Positions 17,440 to 26,487 of a DNA stretch of 64,000 nucleotides are shown here, in pieces. Under the pieces are notes generated by a model. It saw nothing but the letters and a program-made list of their open reading frames with translations, was not told the origin of the DNA and did not search any database. A program made the translations under genes and the position numbers. The first letter of the stretch is position 1. Every line of letters starts with the position of its first letter. Source of the stretch: Alphaproteobacteria bacterium (GTDB lineage Bacteria; Pseudomonadota; Alphaproteobacteria; Elsterales; Elsteraceae); NCBI GenBank assembly GCA_013298565.1, contig JAAFIC010000006.1, positions 1 to 64,000 on the forward strand, in the 5' to 3' direction.

Positions 17440-17741
17440 CGCAACTCTAAAAGCAGCATCAGGCGTGTTTGACACGCCAAGCGTGTCGGGTGAGGCTGCG
17501 GCCAAGGGCGCGGATGCGCCCGCCCGGCGAGGGCTAAGATAAAACTAGAGCGTCAACTATGACGCGCAATGCTCTCGCTTTTTTTAACCCTCGCCGGGCG
17601 GGCTATGTGCCGACGGGTGAGGCTGCGGCCAAGGGCGCGGATGCGCCCGCCCGGCGAGGGCTAAGATAAAACTAGAGCGTCAACTATGACGCGCAATGCT
17701 CTCGCTTTTTTTAACCCTCGCCGGGCGGGCTATGTGCCGAG
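17440..17741 (+). repeat. dispersed palindromic repeat, copy 2 (inverted relative to copy 1)
   Basis: Contains, in the opposite orientation to 10074-10275, the blocks CTCTAAAAG, GCATCAGGCGT, TTGACACGCCAAGCGTGTCG, GGCCAAGGGCGCGGATGCGC, GGGCTAAGATAAAACTAGAGC and the hairpin ending ATGCTCT. Outer stem sequences CCCGCCCGGCGAGGG and CCCTCGCCGGGCGGG pair around the central hairpin. Confidence 0.8.
17488..17741 (+). repeat. 127-bp tandem duplication inside the repeat
   Basis: The block from GGGTGAGGCTGCGG through GGGCTATGTGCCGA is present twice in direct tandem with period 127 (for example TGAGGCTGCG at 17491 and 17618, TATGTGCCGA at 17604 and 17731). The copies appear essentially identical, so the duplication is recent. 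Confidence 0.9.
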
Positions 17742-17986
17742 CATCATTCTGCCCTACGCGGTTTCAGACACATTCTCTAATTTCTCGACGTTGAAAATCG
17801 AGGCGCTGCTTAAGTCTTTGGAGAAAACAACGTAAGTTGTAGAGGCTGCGTACGGTTTTCTCTGGCTCTTGCAATCGGTCGCGCGTCAGCGCACATTGCC
17901 TGCCGCTCCACGCCTGTGCGCGCGAGTTTTGACACTCTCGGGCGATGGCGTCCGAAGACGAATTGACGGTAAGGGGCTAATCCAGC

Positions 17987-19873
17987 ATGGCGCATGGCGC
18001 GGCAGACGGGAATCAGGCAACCCTCCTAAAACTGGCCTTGTCAGCCGTTGGGGTTGTTTTTGGCGATATTGGGACAAGCCCCCTGTATACACTGCGGGAA
18101 TGCTTTAGTGGCCACCATGCCTTAGCGCTGACTGATGAAAATATTCTTGGCATTCTGTCGCTGATTATTTGGTCGATTACTTTTGTTGTAACGATCAAAT
18201 ATGTGGTGTTCGTCACCCGCATTGATAACGAGGGCGAGGGCGGGGTGTTGGCCTTGCTGGCGCTCGCTTTACGGCACGTGAAGAAAGCGCGTTATGGCAC
18301 GGGAACCTTGGTGGCGCTTGGGTTGTTCGGCGCGGCCCTGTTTTATGGCGATAGCGTGATTACGCCCGCAATCTCGGTCTTATCGGCAATGGAAGGGCTG
18401 AAGATAGCAACGCCGCTGTTCGAGCCGTTTGTGGTGCCCTTCACGCTTGTTTTGCTCACAGGCCTGTTCATGATTCAAGACCGGGGGACGGAAAAAGTGG
18501 GGGCCTATTTCGGTCCCATCGTCGCGCTGTGGTTTTTGGCGTTAGCCCTGTGCGGGATTTATCAGATTATAGATAATCCGCGCGTGTTGCTCGCGATCAG
18601 TCCGTCCTACGCAGTGAAATTCTTTATCACGCATCAGTTCTACGGATTTTTTACGCTCGGCGCGGTGGTGCTGGCATTGACAGGGGCGGAAGCGCTTTAT
18701 GCCGATATGGGCCATTTTGGTCGTAAGCCGATTGTGGCAGCCTGGGTGTGGTTCGTTATGCCCGCGCTGATCTTGAACTATCTCGGCCAGGGCGCACTGT
18801 TGATGCATAATCCCGATGCGCTCGAAAACCCGTTCTATCTCGCCTTCCCCTCCTGGGCGCTCTACCCGATGGTGCTTCTAGCCACCTGCGCGTCGGTTAT
18901 TGCCAGCCAAGCCGTGATCTCCGGCGCGTTTTCGATCACTCGGCAGGCCATGCAGCTTGGCTATTCCCCGCGCATGGACGTGCAGCACACCTCCGAGCAG
19001 GCGATTGGGCAGATCTATATTCCCCAGGTAAACTGGGGGCTGTACGTTATCGTGATTGGGTTGGTGGTCTCGTTCCAATCCTCCTCCAACCTCGCGGCAG
19101 CCTATGGCATTGCCGTGACGGGAACGATGGTGATGACGGCGATGCTGTCTTACGTGATCGTGCGGCATAAATGGGCATGGCCGCGCAGTTGGGCGCTGTT
19201 GGTGGTGGTGCCGTTCTTGTTTGTCGATCTTGCTTTTCTGAGCGCAAACTTGCTGAAGATTGTCGATGGCGGTTGGTTCCCGCTGGTTATGGGGGCGATG
19301 CTGTTTACCCTCATGGCAACCTGGAAGCGCGGGCGGGAGATTGTGGCCGAACGCTTGCAAGAAGGCACGATTCCGCTGGCGTCTTTCTTCTCCCGTCAAT
19401 CCAGCAGCAAAACCACGCGCGTGCAGGGAACGGCAGTGTTCATGACCGCCAATAACCAGCAGGTTCCCTACGCGCTGCTGCATAATCTGAAGCATAATAA
19501 AGTGCTGCACGAGCGCGTGATTCTGCTGACCGTGAGCACCGAGAACGTACCCTATGTGTCCGACCGCGACCGGCTGGTGTTGCAACCGCTCGACCAAAAC
19601 TTCTTCCGCATTCAACTGCGCTACGGGTTCGCCCAAGACCCCAATGTTCCGGCAGAGTTGCAGCGCTGTAAGGAGTTAGGTCTTGCCGTCAGCATGATGG
19701 ATACGAGCTTCTTTCTGTCGCGCGAAACGCTGATTTCCACCATTCGCCCCGGCATGGCACGCTGGCGGGAGAAGCTGTTTATCAGCATGGCGAAAAATGC
19801 CGTCAGTGCTACCGACTTCTTCAAAATCCCCGCCAATCGCGTGGTTGAACTCGGCACGCAGATCGAGTTGTAA
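17987..19873 (+). CDS. kup: low-affinity potassium transporter Kup
   Basis: A 628-residue KUP/HAK/KT-family K+ (probably K+/H+) symporter of the inner membrane. The start region LSAVGVVFGDIGTSPLYTL (about 17-35) is the family signature. About twelve membrane segments follow to about residue 450, then a cytoplasmic C-terminal domain. It is preceded by 245 bases with no gene after the repeat and lies 40 bases before trpB; whether they share a transcript is unclear. The ribosome site before ATG 17987 is weak (AAGGGG at 14 bases). Confidence 0.95.
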   Translation: MAHGAADGNQATLLKLALSAVGVVFGDIGTSPLYTLRECFSGHHALALTDENILGILSLIIWSITFVVTIKYVVFVTRIDNEGEGGVLALLALALRHVKKARYGTGTLVALGLFGAALFYGDSVITPAISVLSAMEGLKIATPLFEPFVVPFTLVLLTGLFMIQDRGTEKVGAYFGPIVALWFLALALCGIYQIIDNPRVLLAISPSYAVKFFITHQFYGFFTLGAVVLALTGAEALYADMGHFGRKPIVAAWVWFVMPALILNYLGQGALLMHNPDALENPFYLAFPSWALYPMVLLATCASVIASQAVISGAFSITRQAMQLGYSPRMDVQHTSEQAIGQIYIPQVNWGLYVIVIGLVVSFQSSSNLAAAYGIAVTGTMVMTAMLSYVIVRHKWAWPRSWALLVVVPFLFVDLAFLSANLLKIVDGGWFPLVMGAMLFTLMATWKRGREIVAERLQEGTIPLASFFSRQSSSKTTRVQGTAVFMTANNQQVPYALLHNLKHNKVLHERVILLTVSTENVPYVSDRDRLVLQPLDQNFFRIQLRYGFAQDPNVPAELQRCKELGLAVSMMDTSFFLSRETLISTIRPGMARWREKLFISMAKNAVSATDFFKIPANRVVELGTQIEL

Positions 19874-19913
19874 TCATTCGCCCTTGTTTTCGTGACCCGG
19901 AGTTTTCGCCCTA

Positions 19914-21131
19914 ATGACGCGCCCGCTGCCCAATTCCTACCGTACCGGACCCGATGCCGAGGGCCATTTTGGCATTTTCGGCGGGCGCTATGTGGCCGAA
20001 ACCCTGATGCCGCTGATCTTGGACGTTGAAAAAGCCTATGGCGTTGCCAAGGCCGATCCCGAATTCAAACGGCAAATGGACTATTATCTGGCCGACTATG
20101 TGGGCCGCCCCAGCCCGCTCTATTTAGCTGAACGGCTGACGGAAAAACTCGGCGGTGCTAAGGTTTACTTCAAGCGCGACGAGTTGAACCATACCGGCGC
20201 GCATAAAATCAACAATTGCCTTGGCCAAGTCTTGTTGGCGAAACGCATGGGCCGCACCCGCATAATTGCCGAAACCGGCGCGGGACAGCATGGGGTTGCG
20301 ACGGCGGCGGTATCGGCGCTCTTCGGTCTGCCCTGCACGGTCTATATGGGCGCGGTCGATATTGAACGCCAGCAACCGAACGTATTTCGGATGCGCTTAA
20401 TGGGCGCAGAGGTGAAGCCGGTCGAATCCGGATCACGCACCTTGAAGGACGCGATGAACGAAGCCCTGCGCGACTGGGTGACGAATGTCGAAGATACCTT
20501 CTACGTGATCGGCACGGCGGCAGGCCCGCACCCCTACCCGATGATGGTGCGCGATTTCCAATCGGTGATTGGCATTGAAACCCGCGAACAGATTATGGCG
20601 AAGGAAGGCCGTTTGCCCGATCTGCTGGTGGCGGCCATCGGCGGCGGCTCCAACGCGCTGGGGCTGTTCCACCCGTTCTTGGATGATACAGAGATTGCCA
20701 TGATCGGCGTGGAAGCGGCGGGCGAGGGGGTCGATACAGGCCGTCATGCGGCGTCGCTCACGGGCGGTCGTCCAGGGGTTTTGCACGGCAACCGCACGTA
20801 TCTGTTGCAAGATGATGACGGGCAGATCATCGACGCGCACTCGATTTCGGCGGGTCTCGATTACCCCGGCATTGGGCCAGAACATTCCTACCTGCACGAT
20901 ATTGGCCGCGTGCAATATCATTCAGTAACGGATGCCGAGGCGCTGGATGCGTTTCAGATGCTCTCGAAGCTCGAAGGCATTATTCCAGCGTTGGAGCCAG
21001 CGCACGCGCTGGCCGAAGTGGTTAAAATAGCCCCCGCGATGGCACGCGATAAAATCATTGTGATGAACCTCTGCGGTCGCGGCGATAAGGATATTTTCAC
21101 CGTCGCCCGCGCTTTGGGAGTGAGCCTGTAA
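19914..21131 (+). CDS. trpB: tryptophan synthase beta chain
   Basis: PLP enzyme joining indole and serine to make tryptophan. The product is 405 aa, normal length. The PLP lysine lies in [12 protein letters not shown] (about 95), and the phosphate-binding GGGSNALG loop is near 245. [13 protein letters not shown] and the [14 protein letters not shown] region are conserved. The stop and the trpA start overlap (TAATG), so the two subunits are co-translated. trpF is not adjacent; kup lies upstream instead. Confidence 0.98.
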   Translation: MTRPLPNSYRTGPDAEGHFGIFGGRYVAETLMPLILDVEKAYGVAKADPEFKRQMDYYLADYVGRPSPLYLAERLTEKLGGAKVYFKRDELNHTGAHKINNCLGQVLLAKRMGRTRIIAETGAGQHGVATAAVSALFGLPCTVYMGAVDIERQQPNVFRMRLMGAEVKPVESGSRTLKDAMNEALRDWVTNVEDTFYVIGTAAGPHPYPMMVRDFQSVIGIETREQIMAKEGRLPDLLVAAIGGGSNALGLFHPFLDDTEIAMIGVEAAGEGVDTGRHAASLTGGRPGVLHGNRTYLLQDDDGQIIDAHSISAGLDYPGIGPEHSYLHDIGRVQYHSVTDAEALDAFQMLSKLEGIIPALEPAHALAEVVKIAPAMARDKIIVMNLCGRGDKDIFTVARALGVSL

Positions 21132-21964
21132 TGAGCCGCTTGGATGCGACCTTTCACCGCCTAAAGTTGGAAAACCGCGCGGCGCTTGTTACTTTCGTTA
21201 CCTCCGGCGACCCCGACTACCACACCAGCCTTGCCCTGCTGCGCGGCCTACCGGGGGCGGGCGCGGATATTATCGAGCTTGGCATGGCGTTTACCGACCC
21301 GATGGCCGATGGCCCGGTGATCCAAGCCGCCAATCTGCGCGCGCTCGCGGGCGGGCAGACCTTGGCGAAAACCTTGACGCTGGTGGAAGCCTTCCGCGCG
21401 ACCGATCAAACCACTCCCATCGTGCTAATGGGCTATTACAACCCCATTCATTCGATGGGCGTTCCGGCCTTTTTGGAGCGCGCCAAAGCCGCCGGGGTTG
21501 ATGGGTTGATTATTGTCGATCTTCCGGCGGAAGAAGATAGCGAACTCTGCCTGCCGTCGCAAAGTGCGGGGCTGGATTTTATCCGGCTGGTAACGCCGAC
21601 GACCGACGCTTACCGCCTGCAAACCGTGATGCGGCATACGCGCGGTTTTGTCTATTACGTCTCAATCGCCGGGATTACGGGCGCGGCCTCCGCCACCGAT
21701 CAGGCGATTGCTGACGCGGTGAGCCGCCTGCGCGCCGCGACCGACCTGCCGATTGCCGTGGGTTTTGGTATTCGCACCCCCGCTGCTGCCGCATCCGTGG
21801 CGCGGGTTGCTGACGCGACCGTTGTTGGCTCGGCCATTGTGCAAACCTTAGCCGATAGCCTGTTGAACGGCAAAGCCACGCCGCACACCGTACCGCAAAC
21901 CTTGGCGCTGGTGCAGGAACTCGCTGCGGGCGTTCGCGCCGCCCGCCTAGGCGCTACCGCATGA
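21131..21964 (+). CDS. trpA: tryptophan synthase alpha chain
   Basis: Cleaves indole-3-glycerol phosphate to indole, passed to TrpB. The 277-residue TIM barrel has the catalytic Glu in [15 protein letters not shown] and the Asp in [31 protein letters not shown] and the phosphate loop GFGIRTP follow. The family usually has ELG.PFSDP, so MAFTDP is a mild variation. It overlaps trpB by one base and the guanine deaminase gene by four (ATGA). Confidence 0.97.
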   Translation: MSRLDATFHRLKLENRAALVTFVTSGDPDYHTSLALLRGLPGAGADIIELGMAFTDPMADGPVIQAANLRALAGGQTLAKTLTLVEAFRATDQTTPIVLMGYYNPIHSMGVPAFLERAKAAGVDGLIIVDLPAEEDSELCLPSQSAGLDFIRLVTPTTDAYRLQTVMRHTRGFVYYVSIAGITGAASATDQAIADAVSRLRAATDLPIAVGFGIRTPAAAASVARVADATVVGSAIVQTLADSLLNGKATPHTVPQTLALVQELAAGVRAARLGATA

Positions 21965-22431
21965 CGCCCGCCGACTTCATGGGCCACGCGATCAATCTGT
22001 CGGTTCGCCGGATGCGTGAAGGCGCCGGCGGGCCGTTTGGGGCGGTGATCGTGAAAGACGGCACGGTGATCGCCGAGGGCTGGAATCAGGTAACATCCAC
22101 CAACGATCCCACCGCCCACGCCGAAGTAACCGCGATTCGCCGGGCGTGCCAGCAACTTGGCACCTTCGATTTGAAAGGCTGCGAGATTTATACCAGTTGC
22201 GAGCCTTGCCCCATGTGCCTCGCCGCTATCTATTGGGCGCGGCTTGACCGTATCTATTACGGCAATACCCGGCAAGATGCGGCAGCGATTGGGTTTGATG
22301 ACGAATTTCTGTACCAAGAACTGCCAAAACCTATCGACGCCCGGTCGATCCCGACGGCTCAACTAGAAGCCCCACGCGCGAAAGCTGCTTTTGACGAGTG
22401 GGAGCGGAAAGAGGATAAGGTTCGGTATTAG
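21961..22431 (+). CDS. guaD: guanine deaminase (cytidine-deaminase fold)
   Basis: Zinc deaminase of 156 residues, predicted to convert guanine to xanthine. Zinc ligands are in HAEV (His and proton-shuttling Glu, about 53-55) and CEPCPMC (about 81-87). [25 protein letters not shown] and [13 protein letters not shown] match the Bacillus GuaD group, as does the C-terminal KVRY, whose penultimate residues shape the substrate pocket in that group. A TadA role is less likely. The start overlaps the trpA stop, an unusual partner, perhaps only transcriptional hitch-hiking. Confidence 0.85.
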   Translation: MTPADFMGHAINLSVRRMREGAGGPFGAVIVKDGTVIAEGWNQVTSTNDPTAHAEVTAIRRACQQLGTFDLKGCEIYTSCEPCPMCLAAIYWARLDRIYYGNTRQDAAAIGFDDEFLYQELPKPIDARSIPTAQLEAPRAKAAFDEWERKEDKVRY

Positions 22432-22488
22432 GAACCTCACCCGTGCGCGCCGAACGAAGTTATACTGGCGTTTGAGGATAGTTTAGCA

Positions 22489-23103
22489 ATGCAGACCCTG
22501 GATATTTTCGCGGCAGGCTTCGGCCTCGGTGGCTCTTTAATTATAGCGATTGGCGCGCAGAACGCTTTCGTGCTGCGCCAGGGTTTGCGCCGCCACCACC
22601 CGCTGCCCATTGCATTCTTATGTTTTGCGATTGATGCGCTGCTGATTTTAGCAGGGAGCCTGGGGCTTGGTACGCTTGTGCAACAAAATGCGGGCCTGCT
22701 CACTTTTGTTCGCTGGGCCGGGGCGGCGTTTTTATTCGCCTATGCAGGGCTGGCGCTGAAGCGCGCGGCATTCCCCTCGGCGTTAACGACAGAGACCCCC
22801 GCTGTGCCTTCGTTGGGGGCGGCGCTGCTTACCACGCTCGCGGTTAGTCTCATGAACCCGCACGTCTATCTCGATACGGTCGTGCTGCTCGGCAGCTTGG
22901 CTGGGCGCTATCCGATTGATCTGCGGTGGTGGTTCATCGGCGGCGCGGTGCTGGCCTCATTCCTCTGGTTTCATGGCTTGGCCTTTGGCGCGCGCTGGCT
23001 CGCCCCGCTCTTCGCCCGCCCTGTCACGTGGCGCGTGCTAGATGGGATTATTGCGCTCATCATGGCCAGCCTTGGGGCTTCGCTGGTGCTAACCCCGCTG
23101 TAG
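22489..23103 (+). CDS. LysE/ArgO-type amino-acid exporter
   Basis: A 204-residue inner-membrane protein with about six hydrophobic segments. GGSLIIAIGAQNAFVLRQGL (about 14-33) and SLMNPHVYLDTVVLLG (about 122-137) are the hallmarks of the LysE/ArgO subgroup, exporters of basic amino acids. The exact substrate is inferred. No LysG/ArgP-type regulator is adjacent. The 3' end overlaps the convergent cyclopropane-synthase-like gene by 15 bases. Confidence 0.9.
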   Translation: MQTLDIFAAGFGLGGSLIIAIGAQNAFVLRQGLRRHHPLPIAFLCFAIDALLILAGSLGLGTLVQQNAGLLTFVRWAGAAFLFAYAGLALKRAAFPSALTTETPAVPSLGAALLTTLAVSLMNPHVYLDTVVLLGSLAGRYPIDLRWWFIGGAVLASFLWFHGLAFGARWLAPLFARPVTWRVLDGIIALIMASLGASLVLTPL

Positions 23104-24327
23104 GCCGATTTGCACCATATCAATTGATCCGGCATCGAAACCACCTTCGCAATAAGCCAGATAATAGCGCCAAGTGCGGCGGAAACGCTCATCAAAGCCT
23201 AACGGTGCGATACGGTCCCACGCGGAGTCGAATTTCTCGCCCCACAATTTCAGAGTACGCGCGTAATCCCGCCCATAGGTTTCAAGTCCTTCCCACGCCA
23301 GTCCGGCGCGGACGCTTTCTTGCTGAAGCCGCTCGATAGTGGGCAGCATCCCGCCAGGAAAAATATAGCGCTGAATGAAATCCGGCGAGCGGCGGTACGC
23401 TTCAAACCGCGCAGGCTCCAGCGTAATCGCCTGAAGGGCGGCCCGCCCGCCCGGCTTTAGCACGCGGTGCAGCGTATCGAAATAGGCGGGCCAATAGGCT
23501 TCCCCCACCGCCTCGATCATCTCGATGCTCACGATGCCATCGAACTGGCCCGTCACATCCCGGTAATCTTGCAAGCGCACCTCTACCCGATCTGCGAGAC
23601 CTGCCGCCGCAAGCCGCGCTTCGGCATAGGCTTTTTGCTCTTTCGACAGCGTGAGGGCGGTCACGAACGCGCCGCGTTGGGCCGCGAGTTCGGCAAAACC
23701 GCCCCAGCCGCAGCCGATTTCCAGCACGCGGTCGCCAGGTTTAAGGGCGATTTTATCGGCCATGCGGGCGTATTTTTCGGCTTGGGCTTGCTCCAGCGTC
23801 TCGGTGCCGGTCGCATAGACCGCCGACGAATAGGTCATGCTTGGGTCGAGCCATTCCCGGTAAAAATTATTTCCGAGATCGTAATGAAACGCAATATTCC
23901 GCCGCGAGCCGCGCTTGCTGTTGCGGCGAAAGCGGTGGACTACTCGGCCCAGCGCCCGCGCCCACCAGTGGCCATCAATCGACAGCGCGGCTTCATTTTG
24001 AGCGAAATAGGAAATCAGTGCGGCCAAATCGGGCGAATCCCAGTCACCATCAATATAGGATTCGGCGAAAGCCAGATGCCCGCCCATCAGCACCCGGCGG
24101 AAGAACCGGCGGTTGTGCAGGTGAAGCTGTGCCATTGGCCCAGGATCGGTGCCGCGCAAGGTAAGGCGCAGACCTTTTGGAAGCTCGACCGTCAGGCACC
24201 CGGTTTTGAAACGATCCTGAGCGCGAATCAGCGGTTTTAGCCGCGCCGGCAGCCGCGCCGTGGGGGGGCTAAGGTGTAGGCCCGGCGTTTCCGGCAGCAG
24301 GCTGTGGTGGGATAGACGATCACTCAT
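23089..24327 (-). CDS. cfa: cyclopropane-fatty-acyl-phospholipid synthase family methyltransferase
   Basis: A 412-residue SAM-dependent enzyme that adds a methylene or methyl carbon to double bonds of membrane phospholipid acyl chains. After an N-terminal domain, the SAM fold has VLEIGCGWGGFAELAA (about 205), and YSSAVY, EQAQAEKY and SIEMIEAVGEAYW are family landmarks. It is the last gene of a four-gene unit (phr, flavin oxidoreductase, DUF1365, cfa) with gaps of 1-10 bases. Similar clusters occur in singlet-oxygen or stress regulons of alphaproteobacteria. Whether the product is a cyclopropane or another modified lipid cannot be told. Confidence 0.92.
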   Translation of the reverse strand: MSDRLSHHSLLPETPGLHLSPPTARLPARLKPLIRAQDRFKTGCLTVELPKGLRLTLRGTDPGPMAQLHLHNRRFFRRVLMGGHLAFAESYIDGDWDSPDLAALISYFAQNEAALSIDGHWWARALGRVVHRFRRNSKRGSRRNIAFHYDLGNNFYREWLDPSMTYSSAVYATGTETLEQAQAEKYARMADKIALKPGDRVLEIGCGWGGFAELAAQRGAFVTALTLSKEQKAYAEARLAAAGLADRVEVRLQDYRDVTGQFDGIVSIEMIEAVGEAYWPAYFDTLHRVLKPGGRAALQAITLEPARFEAYRRSPDFIQRYIFPGGMLPTIERLQQESVRAGLAWEGLETYGRDYARTLKLWGEKFDSAWDRIAPLGFDERFRRTWRYYLAYCEGGFDAGSIDMVQIGLQRG

Positions 24328-24334
24328 ACTGCCC

Positions 24335-25141
24335 TCATCCCGCTAAAGGCCGCGATTGCGGTGTTTGTTTTGAAGCCGAAATAATAGCCGTAACCTCTGT
24401 TTCGGGCGGGGTTGGGCGCCCGTAGAAGCGTGCGCCCTTGCGCCATATCCATAAGGCTTCCCAGTGAATCGCCGCGATCACCTTCAGGGTCATCAACGGG
24501 TGCGCCGCCACCAGTTTCAGAATTTCCCTGTCGGAAAACGGTCGGCGTTGACCGGTTTGAGTGGCGAAAAACTGTGCTTTTCCGTCAACTTCCAACGTAA
24601 TGCGGGCGGTGTAGCGCGCGCCCGGCGGCATAAGATCGAACTTATACCCGCCTTTCACCGGAAAAAACGGCGAAACGTGAAAGCCCTTAGCACAGGTTTG
24701 ATGAATCGGCCCCTCCGGTGTTTCGACTGGAATCAAATACCCGTGTTTATCGCCAAACGTATTTCGTACGTCATAAAGAATAACGCGCAACACGCCGTCA
24801 GCGTCGCAACAAAAATATATTGAGAGTGGATTGAACACATACCCGAACAGGCGCGGAAAACAGTGCAGCCAAACGCGCCAGCCTTGCGAATCGTAGCCGT
24901 TCTGTTGCAATAGCCCCTCTATCCAGGCGCGGGGGGGCGTGCCGTCGCGCGCGCCGTGGTCGCGGTCGAAGACGGAGAGAATGTTCCACCGGTTATGGGA
25001 AAATAGCCAGTTTTGTCGGCTTTGATTCGATAGCGTATCGAGATCAACCAACGCCGAAAACACCCGATAAGCGAAATGATGGCGAAACGGCAGGAGCCGC
25101 GTGTGTGCCACTGTTCCGCGATAAAAGCAGGTTTCTAGCAT
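24335..25141 (-). CDS. DUF1365 protein
   Basis: About 268 residues from the ATG at 25141; the frame extends upstream to 25408 but those residues overlap the flavin gene and are unrelated. The domain begins FYRGTVAHTRLLPFRHHFAYRVF and contains FGYVFNPLSIYFC and GDKHGYLIPVE, typical of DUF1365. The function is unknown, but the family is nearly always next to a flavin amine-oxidase-like gene and a cfa-like gene, implying a step in lipid modification. It sits between exactly those genes here. Confidence 0.88.
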   Translation of the reverse strand: MLETCFYRGTVAHTRLLPFRHHFAYRVFSALVDLDTLSNQSRQNWLFSHNRWNILSVFDRDHGARDGTPPRAWIEGLLQQNGYDSQGWRVWLHCFPRLFGYVFNPLSIYFCCDADGVLRVILYDVRNTFGDKHGYLIPVETPEGPIHQTCAKGFHVSPFFPVKGGYKFDLMPPGARYTARITLEVDGKAQFFATQTGQRRPFSDREILKLVAAHPLMTLKVIAAIHWEALWIWRKGARFYGRPTPPETEVTAIISASKQTPQSRPLAG

Positions 25142-25151
25142 CGCGCGGCCC

Positions 25152-26486
25152 CTACTCCGCCACGTCCCGGAGGGGCTTGGCATTGGTTTTCGCAGCCGCT
25201 GCCAGTGTCCACGGAATGCTTCCGCCAAGGGCAAGACCGGCTTGCAGGCCGGAGCGCAACCCATCTTCGTGGAAACCATAGCCCGTCCACGCGCCCGCAT
25301 AAAAGACATTTCGGTGACCTTGCACGCTGCTAAGGCGCGCTTGTGCGCTGACGGCAGCCTGATCGAAAATCGGGTGATCGTACTCGATGCGGGCATGAGT
25401 GAGGGCAAGATCGGGTTCCGTTAGCGGGTTCAGGGTAACGAACACGTCGGTTTTTGTCGCCAGCGGTTGCAGCCGGTTCATCCAATAGGTGACGGACACA
25501 TCCGCATCCTCGTCTCGCCCGTTTGCGACCGTGCGTGAGAGGTGGTTCCAGCTTGCCCAGGCGCGGCGACGGCGCGGCATTAGGCTAACGTCGCGGTGAA
25601 GGTAGGCGACGTTCGGCTGGAAGCGAAACGCCTCCAAAAACCCCCATTCGGTCGCATCAGCATCGTCCAGCAGGCGCAAGGCTTCATTGGCATGGCAGGC
25701 GAGGATCACACGATCAAAACTCTGCCACGCGCCCTGATGCCTAACATCAACGCCTGTTTCGGTACGGCGGATTGTTTCGATACCGGAATTAAGCTGAAGG
25801 TTTGGAAGATCAGCGCGCACCCGTTGCACATAAGCCCTGCTGCCCCCCGCCACGGTGCGCCACTGGGGCCGATCATTAACGCTCAGGAGGCCATGATTGG
25901 CGAAAAACTGGGCGAAACTGCGGGCGGGAAAAGCGCGCAAAATGCTCATGGGTGCCGACCAAATGGCGGCGGCCATCGGCAACAAATGGTCTTGAATGAA
26001 GGCTTGGCCGTAGCCGCCCCGTACCAGAAAATCCTCCAGGCTTAAGCTGTCGCCTTGAGGATCATCCAGCAGGGCCGAGGCATTGCGGAAGAAGCGCAGA
26101 ATATCGCGAATCATCCGCCAGTGCCGCAGGTTCAATAAGTTGCGCTTCTGAGCGAAGAGAGTAGCAAGAGAATTACCAGAATACTCAAGTCGCCCGCCAT
26201 CGACCGAAACAGAAAAACTCATATCGCTGTCAGCCGTAACAACGCCGAGATGCTCGAAGAACTGAGTAAGATTGGGATAATTGCGCTCGTTATAAACAAT
26301 AAACCCAGTATCAACCGGAACCTGCTGCCCATTAATAGCAATATCCACGGTATTGGAATGACCGCCGGGGCGTGATTCTTTTTCAAAAACCGTGATGTTG
26401 CGGTCCCGCAATGACCACGCCGCCGCGAGACCGGAAATTCCGCTGCCAATGATCGCGATACGCGCGGGCGAGGCAGTTAATGACAT
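25152..26486 (-). CDS. FAD-dependent oxidoreductase (amine-oxidase-like), cfa-associated
   Basis: A 444-residue flavoprotein starting at ATG 26486, two bases after the phr stop. The dinucleotide-binding motif IAIIGSGISGLAAAWSL is at about 10-26, followed by FEKESRPGGHSNTV and a C-terminal FAD segment VFYAGAWTGYGFHEDGLRSG. This is the NAD(P)/FAD oxidoreductase type found with DUF1365 and cfa-like genes, sometimes annotated as a cyclopropane fatty-acid synthesis protein. The substrate is presumably an acyl chain, by context only. Confidence 0.88.
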   Translation of the reverse strand: MSLTASPARIAIIGSGISGLAAAWSLRDRNITVFEKESRPGGHSNTVDIAINGQQVPVDTGFIVYNERNYPNLTQFFEHLGVVTADSDMSFSVSVDGGRLEYSGNSLATLFAQKRNLLNLRHWRMIRDILRFFRNASALLDDPQGDSLSLEDFLVRGGYGQAFIQDHLLPMAAAIWSAPMSILRAFPARSFAQFFANHGLLSVNDRPQWRTVAGGSRAYVQRVRADLPNLQLNSGIETIRRTETGVDVRHQGAWQSFDRVILACHANEALRLLDDADATEWGFLEAFRFQPNVAYLHRDVSLMPRRRRAWASWNHLSRTVANGRDEDADVSVTYWMNRLQPLATKTDVFVTLNPLTEPDLALTHARIEYDHPIFDQAAVSAQARLSSVQGHRNVFYAGAWTGYGFHEDGLRSGLQAGLALGGSIPWTLAAAAKTNAKPLRDVAE

Positions 26487-26487
26487 G

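Noticed and set aside
17488-17741. Possible CRISPR-like array
   Set aside because: There are only two direct copies of 127 bases with internal palindromes, no short repeats with unique spacers and no cas genes.
20433-20921. Long minus-strand frame inside trpB
   Set aside because: It is a shadow of a strongly conserved gene, with no homology signature.
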